A stretch of 64,000 nt of DNA from JBLHZY01 sp050633265 (GTDB lineage: Bacteria; Pseudomonadota; Alphaproteobacteria; Rhodobacterales; Rhodobacteraceae), in NCBI GenBank assembly GCA_050633265.1, contig JBOEGE010000001.1, positions 62,001 to 126,000 on the forward strand. The letters are read 5' to 3'. The first letter of the stretch is position 1; each line of letters starts with the position of its first letter. A model generated the notes under the pieces. That model was not told the DNA's origin, ran no database searches, and saw nothing but the letters and a program-made list of their open reading frames with translations. A program made the translations under genes and the position numbers. Positions 52,507-61,477 of this stretch are shown here, piece by piece.

Positions 52507-53592
52507 ATGTCTGATCCGGCCAATAACGAATGGATGCATGTCGCCCCAATCGGCCCCTATGAGCCGCTTGAATTTACCCCCGGTGCGCCGCCGCAAAGCG
52601 CCCCCGAAGGGCTTGACGCGCTGCTGTTTGATCCCATTGCGCCCGATGAGAGCGAGCTGGAAGCATGGGGCGATGAGAGCATCCCGCCCTGCGCGACCTA
52701 TGCGATTTTGGATGCAGGCGTGCTGTCTTTGCTGCCCGAGCTGATCGAAGCCTCGGGGCTTGAGCACAAATGCCTCTTCAAAGGAAAAGCGCTTGCCGAT
52801 TGGGGCGATGCGGCGCCTTGGTTGGTCCGGCTTGAGCCGGGCAATGCCTTTACCAAACGTTTGATGACCAATGAAGAGGGCGGCGGATTTTGGGAGCTGC
52901 AACTGGGGATTTTCATCCGCGCGCGCCAGCCGCTTGAGACGCTTTGGAAACATCTGCGCAAATTCACCCGGGTTGAAGACGAAAAGGGCGGCTGGTTTTT
53001 CAATCGCTTCTGGTCGCCCCCGGTCAGCACCGCCTTGATGCAGATGGGCAATCACGAGGATGTCGCCCCTTTCATTGCGCCGATTTTCCCCCATGGGCGC
53101 GCCGCGATCCGTGTGATTGCGATTTCCAACCATGGCTCGGCAATGATGGCGCGCCTGCCTAAAACCAAATGCCCAACCAAACGCCCCATTCTGACTGCAA
53201 AAGTGCAAGCCTGGTTGCGCCACATCCGCCAAGTGCAACAGTTCGAAGAGCTGATCCTGATCGCGCAGCGCCATGTGCGCGCCGAAATGGAGATCGACAC
53301 GGCCAAGACCGCCGCCCATCTGCGCGCCCAACGAGAGGGCTATTTCACCATGGGCTTTTGGCGGCGCGATCATCTAACGATGCTTTGCGTTTGGGAAATG
53401 ATGCTTGGCCCGGATTTCATCAACACCTATGAAAATGGCGCGATCAAACAAATCCTGCTCACCGCCCCCTCAGATTGGCAGGCCATCCAGCGGATCCAAG
53501 ATCATCTCGATCCGCCCTATAAGCCGACCGATGCCGAAGTTCAGGCCGCGATTATTGCCGAACGTGCCGCCCCAAAACTGCCCCCGCCATAG
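52507..53592 (+). CDS. DUF4123-domain protein (T6SS effector adaptor)
   Basis: The 361-residue protein has an N-terminal DUF4123 domain (about 60-190: CATYAILDAGVLSLLPELIE, LFKGKALADWGDAAPWLVRL, FIRARQPLETLWKHLRKF, WFFNRFWSPPVSTALM). DUF4123 proteins load a specific effector onto VgrG in type VI secretion. The C-terminal part (about 230-360) is helical and unfamiliar. It is followed by a membrane-anchored unknown and a Tle1-like lipase, which is the usual adaptor-effector neighbourhood. No VgrG or other T6SS structural gene is in the window. The start at 52507 is within a longer open frame. Confidence 0.82.
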   Translation: MSDPANNEWMHVAPIGPYEPLEFTPGAPPQSAPEGLDALLFDPIAPDESELEAWGDESIPPCATYAILDAGVLSLLPELIEASGLEHKCLFKGKALADWGDAAPWLVRLEPGNAFTKRLMTNEEGGGFWELQLGIFIRARQPLETLWKHLRKFTRVEDEKGGWFFNRFWSPPVSTALMQMGNHEDVAPFIAPIFPHGRAAIRVIAISNHGSAMMARLPKTKCPTKRPILTAKVQAWLRHIRQVQQFEELILIAQRHVRAEMEIDTAKTAAHLRAQREGYFTMGFWRRDHLTMLCVWEMMLGPDFINTYENGAIKQILLTAPSDWQAIQRIQDHLDPPYKPTDAEVQAAIIAERAAPKLPPP

Positions 53593-53685
53593 CTTGGCAA
53601 TTGAATTACCCGCCGCGATGGCGTTAACTCGCGTAACGAGGATCTATGGCGGCGCGCCCTGCGCAGAGCCGGAAAAGAGTTTGAG

Positions 53686-54321
53686 ATGAAACCGATGGCG
53701 ATAACCGGGCTTGTGCTCTTGGCGATATTGGCCGGTGTTGCCTTTGTTGCAAAGGATCAGCTCATGGGCAAACGCCCAACTGTCTTGGGCACTTCGGTGC
53801 GCGCCGATCCGCTGCATCCGGTGATTTTTACCTTGCAAATCAATGATCAACAGATCGCAGCGCAGCGCAGCAAGGCGCTGAATGATGGCGGCGAGGCCCC
53901 TTATAAAAACCGCGCGCAGACCGCGTTTGATATTGATCTGACTTGGATTGAATTGCTGACCCAAAACAGCTATCGCGCGCAGATCTCGGTTGAAGGCGCG
54001 CAATTGTCGCGCTTTGATGCGAAGGGGAGCCACGCCGATCTGGGCCTTGCCCTTGGCCCAAATGGCGCGCTGGAAATCACAACCTCGCATCCCATGCGCC
54101 TGCAATATCTGCGCCAAGGCAAAGACGATCTCATCACGCCCGAAATGGATATACCGCTGGTGCTGGCCAAAACCTGCGCCGATCCGATTGCAAAAAGCGA
54201 TCCCCAACAAGGCGAAATGGCGCTTTGGCTTGACGAAAACACGCGCGCGCGCGAAACTGCAAAACGCGCTGAATTCATTGCCAATAACCCCGATTATCGC
54301 GCCCCCGATCCATGCGCCTAG
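53686..54321 (+). CDS. Membrane-anchored protein of unknown function (candidate effector-immunity protein)
   Basis: The 211-residue product has a single N-terminal hydrophobic segment (about residues 5-22, MAITGLVLLAILAGVAFVAK) acting as signal anchor; the rest is predicted periplasmic and rich in beta-forming sequence (FTLQINDQQIAAQRS, RAQISVEGAQLSRFDAKG). Two cysteines are near the end (KTCADP, DPCA). I do not recognise a family. Its position between the DUF4123 adaptor and the Tle1-like lipase, 10 bases before the latter, makes a periplasmic immunity role plausible but unproven. Alternative start ATG at 53695. Confidence 0.7.
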   Translation: MKPMAITGLVLLAILAGVAFVAKDQLMGKRPTVLGTSVRADPLHPVIFTLQINDQQIAAQRSKALNDGGEAPYKNRAQTAFDIDLTWIELLTQNSYRAQISVEGAQLSRFDAKGSHADLGLALGPNGALEITTSHPMRLQYLRQGKDDLITPEMDIPLVLAKTCADPIAKSDPQQGEMALWLDENTRARETAKRAEFIANNPDYRAPDPCA

Positions 54322-54331
54322 GAGCCAAACC

Positions 54332-55582
54332 ATGAGCCGTGCTGTAAGAGCAAACCGCGCCGCCAGCAGCGCAGGGGCCGAAGCCGGAGCAGGCAGCGCC
54401 GAAAGCACGGCTGTGTCTTGCGAAATCGTGCGCGTTGGGGTGTTCTTTGATGGGACATCCAATTCACGCCGCCATGTTGGCCGGGCCAATATCAGCTGGC
54501 ATACCAATGTCGATATTCTTGAGCGGCTCTACGAAAACACCCTGAGCAAAACCAAGCGCAACATCGGCGGTGTGGAGCGTTTCATCAACAGCGGGTCCAT
54601 TTACCTGCGCGGGATCGGGGTCAATGAAGATGGCTCGGATGATCTTAATGGCGCAGGGCGCGGCATGGGGCCGGAAGGGGTCCGCCAACGGGTGGAGCAG
54701 ACGGTAAATCAGCTGCGCAGCGAAGTGCGCCGGATGGCCCAAGGTATGGAAGTCTGCGATCTTTGGTTTGATGTTTTTGGCTTTTCACGCGGTGCCGCCG
54801 CCGCGCGCCATTTTTCCAATCTTGCCAAGAATGGCGCAATCGGCCTGCAAAAGGCAAAGCCGCGGGTCAAATTTCTTGGGCTTTATGATACGGTTGTGAT
54901 GATCGGAACAGGGGTTGCAACGCGCGGCGGCGATGACAATGTCAATGTGCGCACCAGCAATGTCGCGGATAAGATCGTGCATTTCACCGCCGCAGACGAA
55001 ATCCGCGCCAATTTCCCGCTGACCCATGCCAGCACGCAAACCCATTATTCCATCGTCGGCGTGCATTCGGATATCGGGGGCGGCTACGGGCGCGGGGTTG
55101 AATCCGGCAGCTTTGAATTCGAGCATGAGGATTATCCCGGCTTGCCCGGCTATCTCTCCCGAGCCTGGGGCGCCCGCGATGGCGTTGCCCCCGGCGATCG
55201 GGGCAGTGCTGATACGCTAACGACCGAAATCCAAAGCAGATGGCAAATTCATGATTCAGGGGAGCCGATTTCAACCTTCCGTTGGAGAGCGACCCATGGC
55301 CTGCAATTCGTGCCGCTCAAATTGATGTATGATGAAGCGGTCGCAGCCGGGGTTCCCTTTGATCCTTGGAGCGATACGATTGAGGGGATCAATGTCGCCC
55401 TGAGCGCGCCTTTGTCCGATTATTACGACGCGCTCAAAGCCAATCGCAACGCTGTGCCCGAGAGCATGAAAAAATCGATCCGCTTGCGCTATGCCCATGT
55501 CTCGTTCAATGCAAATCGCGCCTATGGGTTTCAGGCCAATCTGCCGCGAACAACGGGCATCCGCCAATTCGATCGCTGCTAA
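54332..55582 (+). CDS. DUF2235 alpha/beta hydrolase (Tle1-like T6SS phospholipase)
   Basis: The 416-residue protein begins with a low-complexity Ala/Gly stretch, then the DUF2235 hallmark VGVFFDGTSN (35-44) and the nucleophile elbow VFGFSRGAAAARH with Ser152. Candidate Asp and His residues lie in FLGLYDTVVMIG (Asp186) and SIVGVHSDIGGGYGRG (His245, Asp247). The family includes Tle1 phospholipase effectors, which attack membranes of target cells. AGGAGCC precedes the ATG. The upstream adaptor and anchored protein complete a cassette. It could alternatively be a non-secreted DUF2235 enzyme. Confidence 0.83.
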   Translation: MSRAVRANRAASSAGAEAGAGSAESTAVSCEIVRVGVFFDGTSNSRRHVGRANISWHTNVDILERLYENTLSKTKRNIGGVERFINSGSIYLRGIGVNEDGSDDLNGAGRGMGPEGVRQRVEQTVNQLRSEVRRMAQGMEVCDLWFDVFGFSRGAAAARHFSNLAKNGAIGLQKAKPRVKFLGLYDTVVMIGTGVATRGGDDNVNVRTSNVADKIVHFTAADEIRANFPLTHASTQTHYSIVGVHSDIGGGYGRGVESGSFEFEHEDYPGLPGYLSRAWGARDGVAPGDRGSADTLTTEIQSRWQIHDSGEPISTFRWRATHGLQFVPLKLMYDEAVAAGVPFDPWSDTIEGINVALSAPLSDYYDALKANRNAVPESMKKSIRLRYAHVSFNANRAYGFQANLPRTTGIRQFDRC

Positions 55583-55754
55583 GGCCTTCTTTTTGCGCCG
55601 GTTTTACCGCTTTGGCGGGGGCTGCGTTTTGATGAAATCTCGGGCGCTATGGGCAATCGGCCAAAAGACGTAACGATATTTGCTTTGGCGCTCTCGCTTA
55701 TAGACTTTCCGCCGCGCGCCCCCTAAAGCGAGGCGAAAGCAAAATAGGCCCCCC

Positions 55755-56393
55755 ATGACAGCAACAACCTACCCAAGCCCCATCAAAGCGCATCGCAAAG
55801 CGGATATGGCTGTTCATATTACTGGGCTGTTGCTGATCTTTGGCGCAGGTGGCCTGCTCCTGACCAAAGCGGCGGCCAATTTGAACCCGCTGCTGATCAG
55901 TGCAACGCTTATCTATGTCGCTTGCGCATTGGCCTCAAATCTGGCCTCCTGGGCCTATCATTTTGCGCCCTGGCACAGCGCGCGCAAAAGACTGCGCCGC
56001 ATTGATCACGCGGCAATTTATCTTAGTATTTCAGGGACTTTCACCCCGTTCTTCATCCAAGCCAATACCCGTTGGAGCCTCAGCCTGCTGGCGATTTGCT
56101 GGGCGCTTACAGCGCTTGCGATCTGGAAAAAAGTGACCGATGAGAATGTCAAATCGCGCTGGTCAACAGCCTCATATCTTGGGCTTGGCGCCATTGGTCT
56201 CTGCGCGATCCCCGATCTCAGAGATGTGCCCGCCGCCACCCTTTGGTGCATCCTCGCAGGCGCCGGTGCCTATGTGTTTGGGACGCTATTTTATGCGCGC
56301 AAATCCATGCCATTTCGTTATGCGATCTGGCATCAATGCGTCACGTTCGGCGCGGTCTTTATGTATGCAGGGATCTGGCTGGCGCTGTTCTGA
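55755..56393 (+). CDS. HlyIII/PAQR-family membrane protein
   Basis: The 212-residue protein has seven predicted spans and the PAQR/hemolysin III features: SWAYHFAPWHSARKRLRRIDHAAIYLSISGTFTPFF (with Ser/His/Asp of the putative metal site) and the C-terminal RYAIWHQCVTFGAVFMY. Despite the name, bacterial members are not generally toxins; they may act as metal-dependent hydrolases or in lipid homeostasis. Function here unknown. It follows the Tle1 cassette by 172 bases with no recognised gene between. Confidence 0.88.
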   Translation: MTATTYPSPIKAHRKADMAVHITGLLLIFGAGGLLLTKAAANLNPLLISATLIYVACALASNLASWAYHFAPWHSARKRLRRIDHAAIYLSISGTFTPFFIQANTRWSLSLLAICWALTALAIWKKVTDENVKSRWSTASYLGLGAIGLCAIPDLRDVPAATLWCILAGAGAYVFGTLFYARKSMPFRYAIWHQCVTFGAVFMYAGIWLALF

Positions 56394-56504
56394 GCCGCGC
56401 AAGCCCCCTTGCCATGCCCGCCCATCATCGCGCAAAATCTGCCCAAAGCAAACCTGCGCGCGCGGCCCCTCGGGCAACCCCCGCGCCAAGAAAAGGCAAA
56501 AGCG

Positions 56505-56885
56505 ATGAGCAATGAGGCCAAGAAACCCCCCTTTGACGGCCCGCAAATGCCGGGCGTTATATATCTGCGCGCCAATATGGCCGGGGCAAATTTCGATTGC
56601 GTTGATCTCACTGGTGCGCGGTTTTTCGCGGTGTTAAGCGCGGCAAAACTCACCAAATGTAAGATGAATAACGCAGAATTTGATGATGTGAATCTCTCTT
56701 CGGCGCGGTTCAACAATATCAATCTCTCCGATAGCAAAATTCAAAACGCCAATCTTTCGCGCCTGTCGATCTCGGATGTCACCCTGGCCGATGCAGAGAT
56801 CCAAAACGCAGATCTGCGCGGGATGAAAATCAATGGCGTGCTGGTGAGCGATCTGTTTGCGGCCTATGAGCGGGCCAATTCTTAG
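56505..56885 (+). CDS. Pentapeptide repeat protein
   Basis: The 126-residue protein consists mostly of pentapeptide repeats of the A(N/D)LXX type, about 8-10 in a row (LRANMAGANFDCVDLTGARF, DVNLSSARFNNINLSDSKI, NADLRGMKI), which fold into a right-handed quadrilateral beta-helix. Small proteins of this kind often have unknown functions; some bind DNA gyrase. The start at 56505 has AAAAGG upstream. The neighbouring PAQR gene is 111 bases upstream. Confidence 0.85.
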   Translation: MSNEAKKPPFDGPQMPGVIYLRANMAGANFDCVDLTGARFFAVLSAAKLTKCKMNNAEFDDVNLSSARFNNINLSDSKIQNANLSRLSISDVTLADAEIQNADLRGMKINGVLVSDLFAAYERANS

Positions 56886-57186
56886 GCTTTCGGCGCGGTA
56901 TTCTTTGCGCCAACCTCTCTGTAATTGCCGTTTCACAGCCAAATCAGCACCGGATTTTGCCAATCCAGCGCCGCCGCGCGCGGTACACTGTGCCCCGCGC
57001 GCCCAATAGCCAAACCGCTCGCATTTCGCCCATATAGGCGCAGCAAGCGGTTCCCTTCATCATCTCAACGCCAAGATCATCCGGGTGTTTTGATCGCGAC
57101 GTGGCGCACCGCGCCAAATGTCCCGCCCCATTGTTGTTGGCGCGGTTTTGCACTATTTCAGGGGTCTGAATTCTCACGGATAGGCG
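56886..57186. other. Intergenic region without a recognised gene
   Basis: The 301 bases upstream of the dus gene hold no convincing coding frame. A minus-strand frame of 77 codons has no recognisable product. The dus promoter should be here. Confidence 0.5.
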
Positions 57187-58200
57187 ATGACAGACAAAAT
57201 GGACAGGCCGCTCCCCCCTCTACATCAAAGCGCCCGCCTTTCGGTTGCACCCATGATGGATTGGACGGATCGCCATTGCCGGATGTTTCACCGGATGATC
57301 TCGGCGCAGGCTCTGCTTTATACTGAGATGATCACATCGGCGGCTTTGATCCGCGGCGATGCGCGCCATTTGCTGGCCTATTCGCCCCAGGAACAGCCCG
57401 TCGCCTTGCAGCTTGGCGGCTCTGATCCCAAAGAGCTTGCACTTGCGGCCAGATTGGGCGCGCAGGCGGGGTATGGCGAGATCAATCTGAATGTTGGCTG
57501 CCCCTCTGATCGGGTTCAGTCCGGGGCTTTTGGCGCCGTTTTGATGAAATCGCCAGAGCTGGTTGGGGAATGTGTTGCTGCGATGCGTGGGGCGCAAGAG
57601 GCTGAAGTAACTGTGAAATGTCGTATCGGGGTTGATGATCAAGAGCCTCAGGAAATCTTGCCAGCCTTCCTTCAGATCATGCAAGAGGCAGGCGTTGCGC
57701 GCCTAACGATCCATGCGCGCAAAGCCTGGCTTCAAGGGCTCTCCCCCAAACAAAACCGCGATATCCCGCCACTGGATTACGATCTTGTCTATGCGATGAA
57801 ACGCGCCTTTCCGGATCTGCATATATCGATCAATGGCGGGGTCGAAAGCTTGGATCAAGCGCGCCGCCATCTTGAAGCGGGGATGGACGGGGTGATGATC
57901 GGGCGGGCGGCCTATCATCAGCCCTTTGAGCTGCTCAGCCAAGCGGATCAGCTGATCTTTGGCCGCGACACAGCGCAAAAAAGCCGCGCTGAGATCATCG
58001 CCGCGATGGAGCCCTATATCGAAGCGCATCTGGCCGCGGGCGGCAAACTTGCGCAGATCACCCGCCATATGATCGGGCTTTTTGCCGGCCAGCCCGGCGC
58101 GCGCCATTTCCGCCGGGTTCTGTCGGAAAAAGGGCAGGGCTATGATGTTGGGCTTGAGGTGCTGCACGAGGCGCTTGGCGCGGTTCAAGCGGCTGCGTGA
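57187..58200 (+). CDS. dusA: tRNA-dihydrouridine synthase A
   Basis: The 337-residue FMN enzyme reduces uridines to dihydrouridine in the tRNA D-loop. Family features: LSVAPMMDWTDRHCRMFHRMIS (Pro/Met start of the barrel), EINLNVGCPSDRVQSGAFGAVLM with the catalytic-region Cys, VKCRIGVDD, LTIHARKAWLQGLSPKQNR and ISINGGVES. These match the DusA branch. An in-frame ATG at 57199 is an alternative start. Confidence 0.94.
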   Translation: MTDKMDRPLPPLHQSARLSVAPMMDWTDRHCRMFHRMISAQALLYTEMITSAALIRGDARHLLAYSPQEQPVALQLGGSDPKELALAARLGAQAGYGEINLNVGCPSDRVQSGAFGAVLMKSPELVGECVAAMRGAQEAEVTVKCRIGVDDQEPQEILPAFLQIMQEAGVARLTIHARKAWLQGLSPKQNRDIPPLDYDLVYAMKRAFPDLHISINGGVESLDQARRHLEAGMDGVMIGRAAYHQPFELLSQADQLIFGRDTAQKSRAEIIAAMEPYIEAHLAAGGKLAQITRHMIGLFAGQPGARHFRRVLSEKGQGYDVGLEVLHEALGAVQAAA

Positions 58201-58294
58201 TGGGCCCCAAGCCGCCGAGCGCGGCACCGTTTTCCCATTGAGCACAGGCGCGATACAGGCTTAGCTGCGCCAAGCCCCGTTTGAAAGGATGCCC

Positions 58295-59119
58295 ATGCCC
58301 GAACTCGCCAGTCTGTTGCCGATGGTTGCTTTGTTGCTGGTGATCGGCGCCTTTGCGGGCGTGATGGCGGGGATGCTGGGCGTTGGCGGCGGGATCATCC
58401 TTGTGCCTGCCTTCTATTATGCGTTTTCAGCCCTTGGATATGCCGGGCCGCAGCTGATGCAGATCTGTCTGGCAACTTCGCTTGCGACCATCATCATCAC
58501 CTCGATCCGCTCGGTTCTGAGCCACAATCGCAAAGGGGCGGTGGATTGGGATGTTTTGCGCAGATGGGCGCCGGGGATCATCCTTGGTGCGCTGATCGGG
58601 GCGGCGATAGCGGCAAAGCTGCGCTCTGATATGTTGCAAATGATCTTCGCTGTTCTGGGCATTGTGATCGGGCTGTATATGGGGCTTGGGCGGTCGGAAT
58701 GGCGGCTCGGGGAGGAGATGCCAAAGGGCGCAACACGCGCCGCTCTGTCGCCCATGCTTGGGTTTCTCTCGGTGCTTATGGGGATCGGCGGGGGCAGTTT
58801 TGGCGTTCCGGTGATGAGCCTATACGGGATGGTTATTCACCGCGCGGTCGCCACTGCGGCAGGCTTTGGGGTGATCATTGCTGTGCCGGCGGTGATCCGG
58901 TTCTTGCTGCTCAAGATTGATGGCCAAGTGCCGCCGCCCTTTACCATTGGGGCGGTTAATCTTCCGGCTTTCGGGCTTGTCATCGCGATGACATTGCTAA
59001 CCGCGCCGCTTGGCGTAAAGCTTGCCCATGCGATGGATCCAAAGCCGCTGAAACGGGTGTTTGGGGTGTTTTTGATCATCGTTGCTTTAAATATGCTGCG
59101 CAAGGCGCTTGGGGTTTAA
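58295..59119 (+). CDS. TSUP-family permease (TauE/SafE)
   Basis: The 274-residue inner-membrane protein has about eight spans in two related halves, each containing the Gly-rich motif of the family: GVMAGMLGVGGGIILVPAF and LMGIGGGSFGVPVM. Members export sulfite, sulfoacetate or related organic anions, or move small carbon acids. The start at 58295 is better spaced from GAAAGG than the ATG at 58289. It follows the dus gene by about 95 bases. Confidence 0.9.
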   Translation: MPELASLLPMVALLLVIGAFAGVMAGMLGVGGGIILVPAFYYAFSALGYAGPQLMQICLATSLATIIITSIRSVLSHNRKGAVDWDVLRRWAPGIILGALIGAAIAAKLRSDMLQMIFAVLGIVIGLYMGLGRSEWRLGEEMPKGATRAALSPMLGFLSVLMGIGGGSFGVPVMSLYGMVIHRAVATAAGFGVIIAVPAVIRFLLLKIDGQVPPPFTIGAVNLPAFGLVIAMTLLTAPLGVKLAHAMDPKPLKRVFGVFLIIVALNMLRKALGV

Positions 59120-59137
59120 GCGCGTAGGATCAACGAC

Positions 59138-59356
59138 TTATCGCTTCAATCGCGCCGCCCGTCCGCCTTTGCGCTTGGTCAATTGCGGCTTGCGCGCGGG
59201 CAGCTCGGCCATGATCAAAGCGCGCGCCGCATCGCTCATCCCGCCCCATGCGGCGATCTCATCAATCGAGCGCAAACAGCCAATACAAAGCCGCGAGGCC
59301 GGCTCAATCACGCAAATATCAACGCAGGGGCTTTGCAATTTGGGCGGGGTCATCAC
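59138..59356 (-). CDS. DUF1289 small zinc-ribbon-like protein
   Basis: The 72-residue protein has the DUF1289 pattern SPCVDICVIEPASRLCIGCLRSIDEIAAWGGMSD, in which four cysteines probably bind a metal. The C-terminus is strongly basic. The start ATG overlaps the ruvX stop (ATGA), which couples it to ruvX and ccmI. Function unknown. Confidence 0.85.
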   Translation of the reverse strand: MMTPPKLQSPCVDICVIEPASRLCIGCLRSIDEIAAWGGMSDAARALIMAELPARKPQLTKRKGGRAARLKR

Positions 59357-59826
59357 CGCGCCCCCATATGCGAAAGCCGATCCAGAACACCTTGCAAAAT
59401 ATAGCCCGCTGCCACGTGATCAATCACCTCGGCGCGCCGCTTGCGCGATGTATCAGCCTCAAGCAAAGCGCGCTCCGCCGCCACTGTCGAGAGGCGCTCA
59501 TCCCAAAAGCTGATCGGAATATCGGTGAGTCTTTCAAGATTGCGGGCAAAGGCGCGGGTCTTTTGGCAGCGCGGCCCCTCAGAGCCATCCATATTGCGCG
59601 GCAAGCCAAGGACCAACCCGCAGAGATCGCGCTTTTTGGCAATCAAAAGAAGCGCTTCGGCATCCAGCGTAAATTTGCGCCGCCGGATTGTTTCCAGCGG
59701 GGTCGAAACCATCCGGCGCCGATCCGAAACCGCAACGCCAAGGGTCTTTTCGCCCAGATCAAGCCCGGCCAAAGCACCATCGCGCGGCAGGATCGCCGCC
59801 AGTTCTTCGATGCTCTCAAGGATCAT
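59353..59826 (-). CDS. ruvX: Pre-16S rRNA nuclease/Holliday junction resolvase-like YqgF
   Basis: The 157-residue RNase H-fold protein has LAGLDLGEKTLGVAVSDRRRM with the first catalytic Asp, LVLGLPRNMDGSEGPRCQKTRAFA, and FWDERLSTVAAERALLEADTSRKRR with the second acidic site. YqgF processes the 5' end of 16S rRNA and is often essential. The start at 59826 overlaps the ccmI stop by 4 bases. Confidence 0.93.
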   Translation of the reverse strand: MILESIEELAAILPRDGALAGLDLGEKTLGVAVSDRRRMVSTPLETIRRRKFTLDAEALLLIAKKRDLCGLVLGLPRNMDGSEGPRCQKTRAFARNLERLTDIPISFWDERLSTVAAERALLEADTSRKRRAEVIDHVAAGYILQGVLDRLSHMGAR

Positions 59827-61061
59827 TGGCCGATCCCCGCGCGATTGATGGCCGTGCGGATGATGGCGGTGTCCTGAGCACGCCCGGCAAAGCGCTCTTG
59901 GGCCTCTTTTGCGATCAAACCGGCGCGCTCCATCTCTCCCAAGGCGGCAAGCGAGGTGATCAATCGCGCCCATTCCTCGGCGCTGCCACCCGTGCTTGCC
60001 AGCCGCTCTTGGAGCCCATCAACCATGCCGCGGATCATCTCTTGGCGCTCATCCGCGCTCAGCGCCGCTGCCGCCTCTATATCCTGCGAAGAGGGGCCGC
60101 CAAGCGCTGATCCAGCGGTTTGCGGCGGATCATAAGGGATCCCGGCAAGGGCCGCGGCCTCGGCGATATTGTTGCGCGCTGCTTGGGTAAAGGGCGCATC
60201 CTCAGGGCCGGTTTCCGCCAAGGGGCGCCAGAATTCAAAGGCCCGATCGGCGCGATCATTCTGCGCAAACATCAGACCAACATAGTAACGCGCCGCGCCA
60301 TTCTGCGGATCGCGGCGCAGCGCCTCGCCAAGGGCGCGCTCGGCCTCGGGCGAAACAAATCCCCCGGCCGCCAAGATCATCAACTCGGCCAAATCTGCGA
60401 AATCTTGCCCCTCGGCGCCTGTGCCTTTGATCAACAAGACCTGGTTCTGCGCCTGTGCTGCCGCGCTGTAATTGCCCAAGGAGGCTTCGTTGCGCGCCAG
60501 CAATTCATGCCCCACAAGATCGCCGGGCCGCTCTTTGAGGGCTGCGCGCAATTTCTCCATCAATTCAAGGTTTTCGGGGCTTTCTTGCGCCGCCTTTGGC
60601 AGGGGAAGGCGGGCTTCGGCCTGTGCTTGGCTGGGCCGGTTTTCACGAAGCGTTTCGGCCTGGGCCAAACGTTTGCCAAGCGGCAGATCGCCATAGCGCG
60701 GCGCGCCAAGTTGCAGATAAAGCAGCACAGCACCTAGCAAAACAAGCCCGCCAACCCCCCAACCGATCAAACGCGGCAAGGGCTCTTGGCGCAGCCGGGC
60801 CTCTGCGGCGCGGTCGGCCTCTAACAAGCGGCGCGAAATCTCAAGCCGGACCCGCGCAGCCTCATCCTCATCCAAAACACCGCGCGCCAAATCCCGCTCA
60901 ACCTCTGCCAGCTGATCACGGTAAACGCCAACATCCGCCGCCTGCGCAGAAAGCGCCGCACCAGAGGCCCGCCCGCGCCAAAGCGCCATCGCCAGGGCAA
61001 AAGCGCTCAACGCGCCAATCAATCCGGCAATCATCCAAAATGTGGCACTTTGTTCCGCCAT
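59823..61061 (-). CDS. ccmI: Cytochrome c maturation protein CcmI
   Basis: CcmI delivers apocytochrome c to the heme-ligation complex. The 412-residue protein has an N-terminal span (about 8-26), a cytoplasmic leucine-zipper-like loop (VYRDQLAEVERDLARGVLDEDEAARVRLEISRRLLEAD), a second span (LIGWGVGGLVLLGAVLLYLQL, about 97-117), then a long periplasmic region with TPR-like repeats (ERPGDLVGHELLARNEASLGNY, DPQNGAARYYVGLMFAQN). The start at 61061 (MAEQSATFW) gives the standard N-terminus. Other ccm genes are not in the window. Confidence 0.92.
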   Translation of the reverse strand: MAEQSATFWMIAGLIGALSAFALAMALWRGRASGAALSAQAADVGVYRDQLAEVERDLARGVLDEDEAARVRLEISRRLLEADRAAEARLRQEPLPRLIGWGVGGLVLLGAVLLYLQLGAPRYGDLPLGKRLAQAETLRENRPSQAQAEARLPLPKAAQESPENLELMEKLRAALKERPGDLVGHELLARNEASLGNYSAAAQAQNQVLLIKGTGAEGQDFADLAELMILAAGGFVSPEAERALGEALRRDPQNGAARYYVGLMFAQNDRADRAFEFWRPLAETGPEDAPFTQAARNNIAEAAALAGIPYDPPQTAGSALGGPSSQDIEAAAALSADERQEMIRGMVDGLQERLASTGGSAEEWARLITSLAALGEMERAGLIAKEAQERFAGRAQDTAIIRTAINRAGIGQ

Positions 61062-61477
61062 GCATACCGCCTTTTCCCAACGCGCCTTTTTGCCAGCGCC
61101 GCTCTTTGGCATCGGTCTAAAGAAGCGCGCGCCCGATGCAAAGCCTCATCGCTCAGACGTGACCATTTTGCGCCCGATAAACACCGCGACAAACGCGCCA
61201 CAAAGGCAAATCCCGTGAAACTTTGGCGCAAGCCTCGTACAGCCCCCGTACAACCCCCGTGCAAACCCGGTCAAACCCCAAAAAATAATCCAGCCAAAAC
61301 CACAGTCAAAACCCATGCAAATCCAGCCTGAACCCCACATAAACCCGGCCCAAATCGCCCATGTGTCGCAAATCTTGCCCAAAGTGCCGCTTGGCTTCAA
61401 GGGCTTGTAATCCGCAAACTTCATGTAACACTTAGCGTGATTTCTATCCGCTCAAACACCGGCCAAAAGGAGCCATC
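61062..61477. other. Intergenic region with low-complexity C/A-rich sequence
   Basis: The 416 bases between divergent ccmI and soxB contain 11-bp direct repeats (61236-61279) and a C/A-rich stretch up to about 61345. A minus-strand frame (61146-61424) would encode a Trp/Gly-rich hydrophobic peptide but lacks a ribosome binding site. Promoters for both flanking genes should lie here. Confidence 0.55.
61236..61279 (+). repeat. Four 11-bp imperfect direct repeats
   Basis: Units CGTACAGCCCC (61236-61246), CGTACAACCCC (61247-61257), CGTGCAAACCC (61258-61268) and GGTCAAACCCC (61269-61279) follow each other without gaps. The phase of 11 bp is about one helical turn. Confidence 0.8.

Noticed and set aside
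56944..57177. Minus-strand frame upstream of dusA
   Set aside because: It resembles no family and has no ribosome binding site; the region is better read as a promoter-containing gap.
61146..61424. 92-residue Trp/Gly-rich protein on the minus strand
   Set aside because: No ribosome binding site, composition follows the low-complexity repeat, and no family is recognised.
61400..61477. Glycine riboswitch upstream of soxB
   Set aside because: Expected because sarcosine oxidase yields glycine, but the conserved riboswitch core was not found in the leader.
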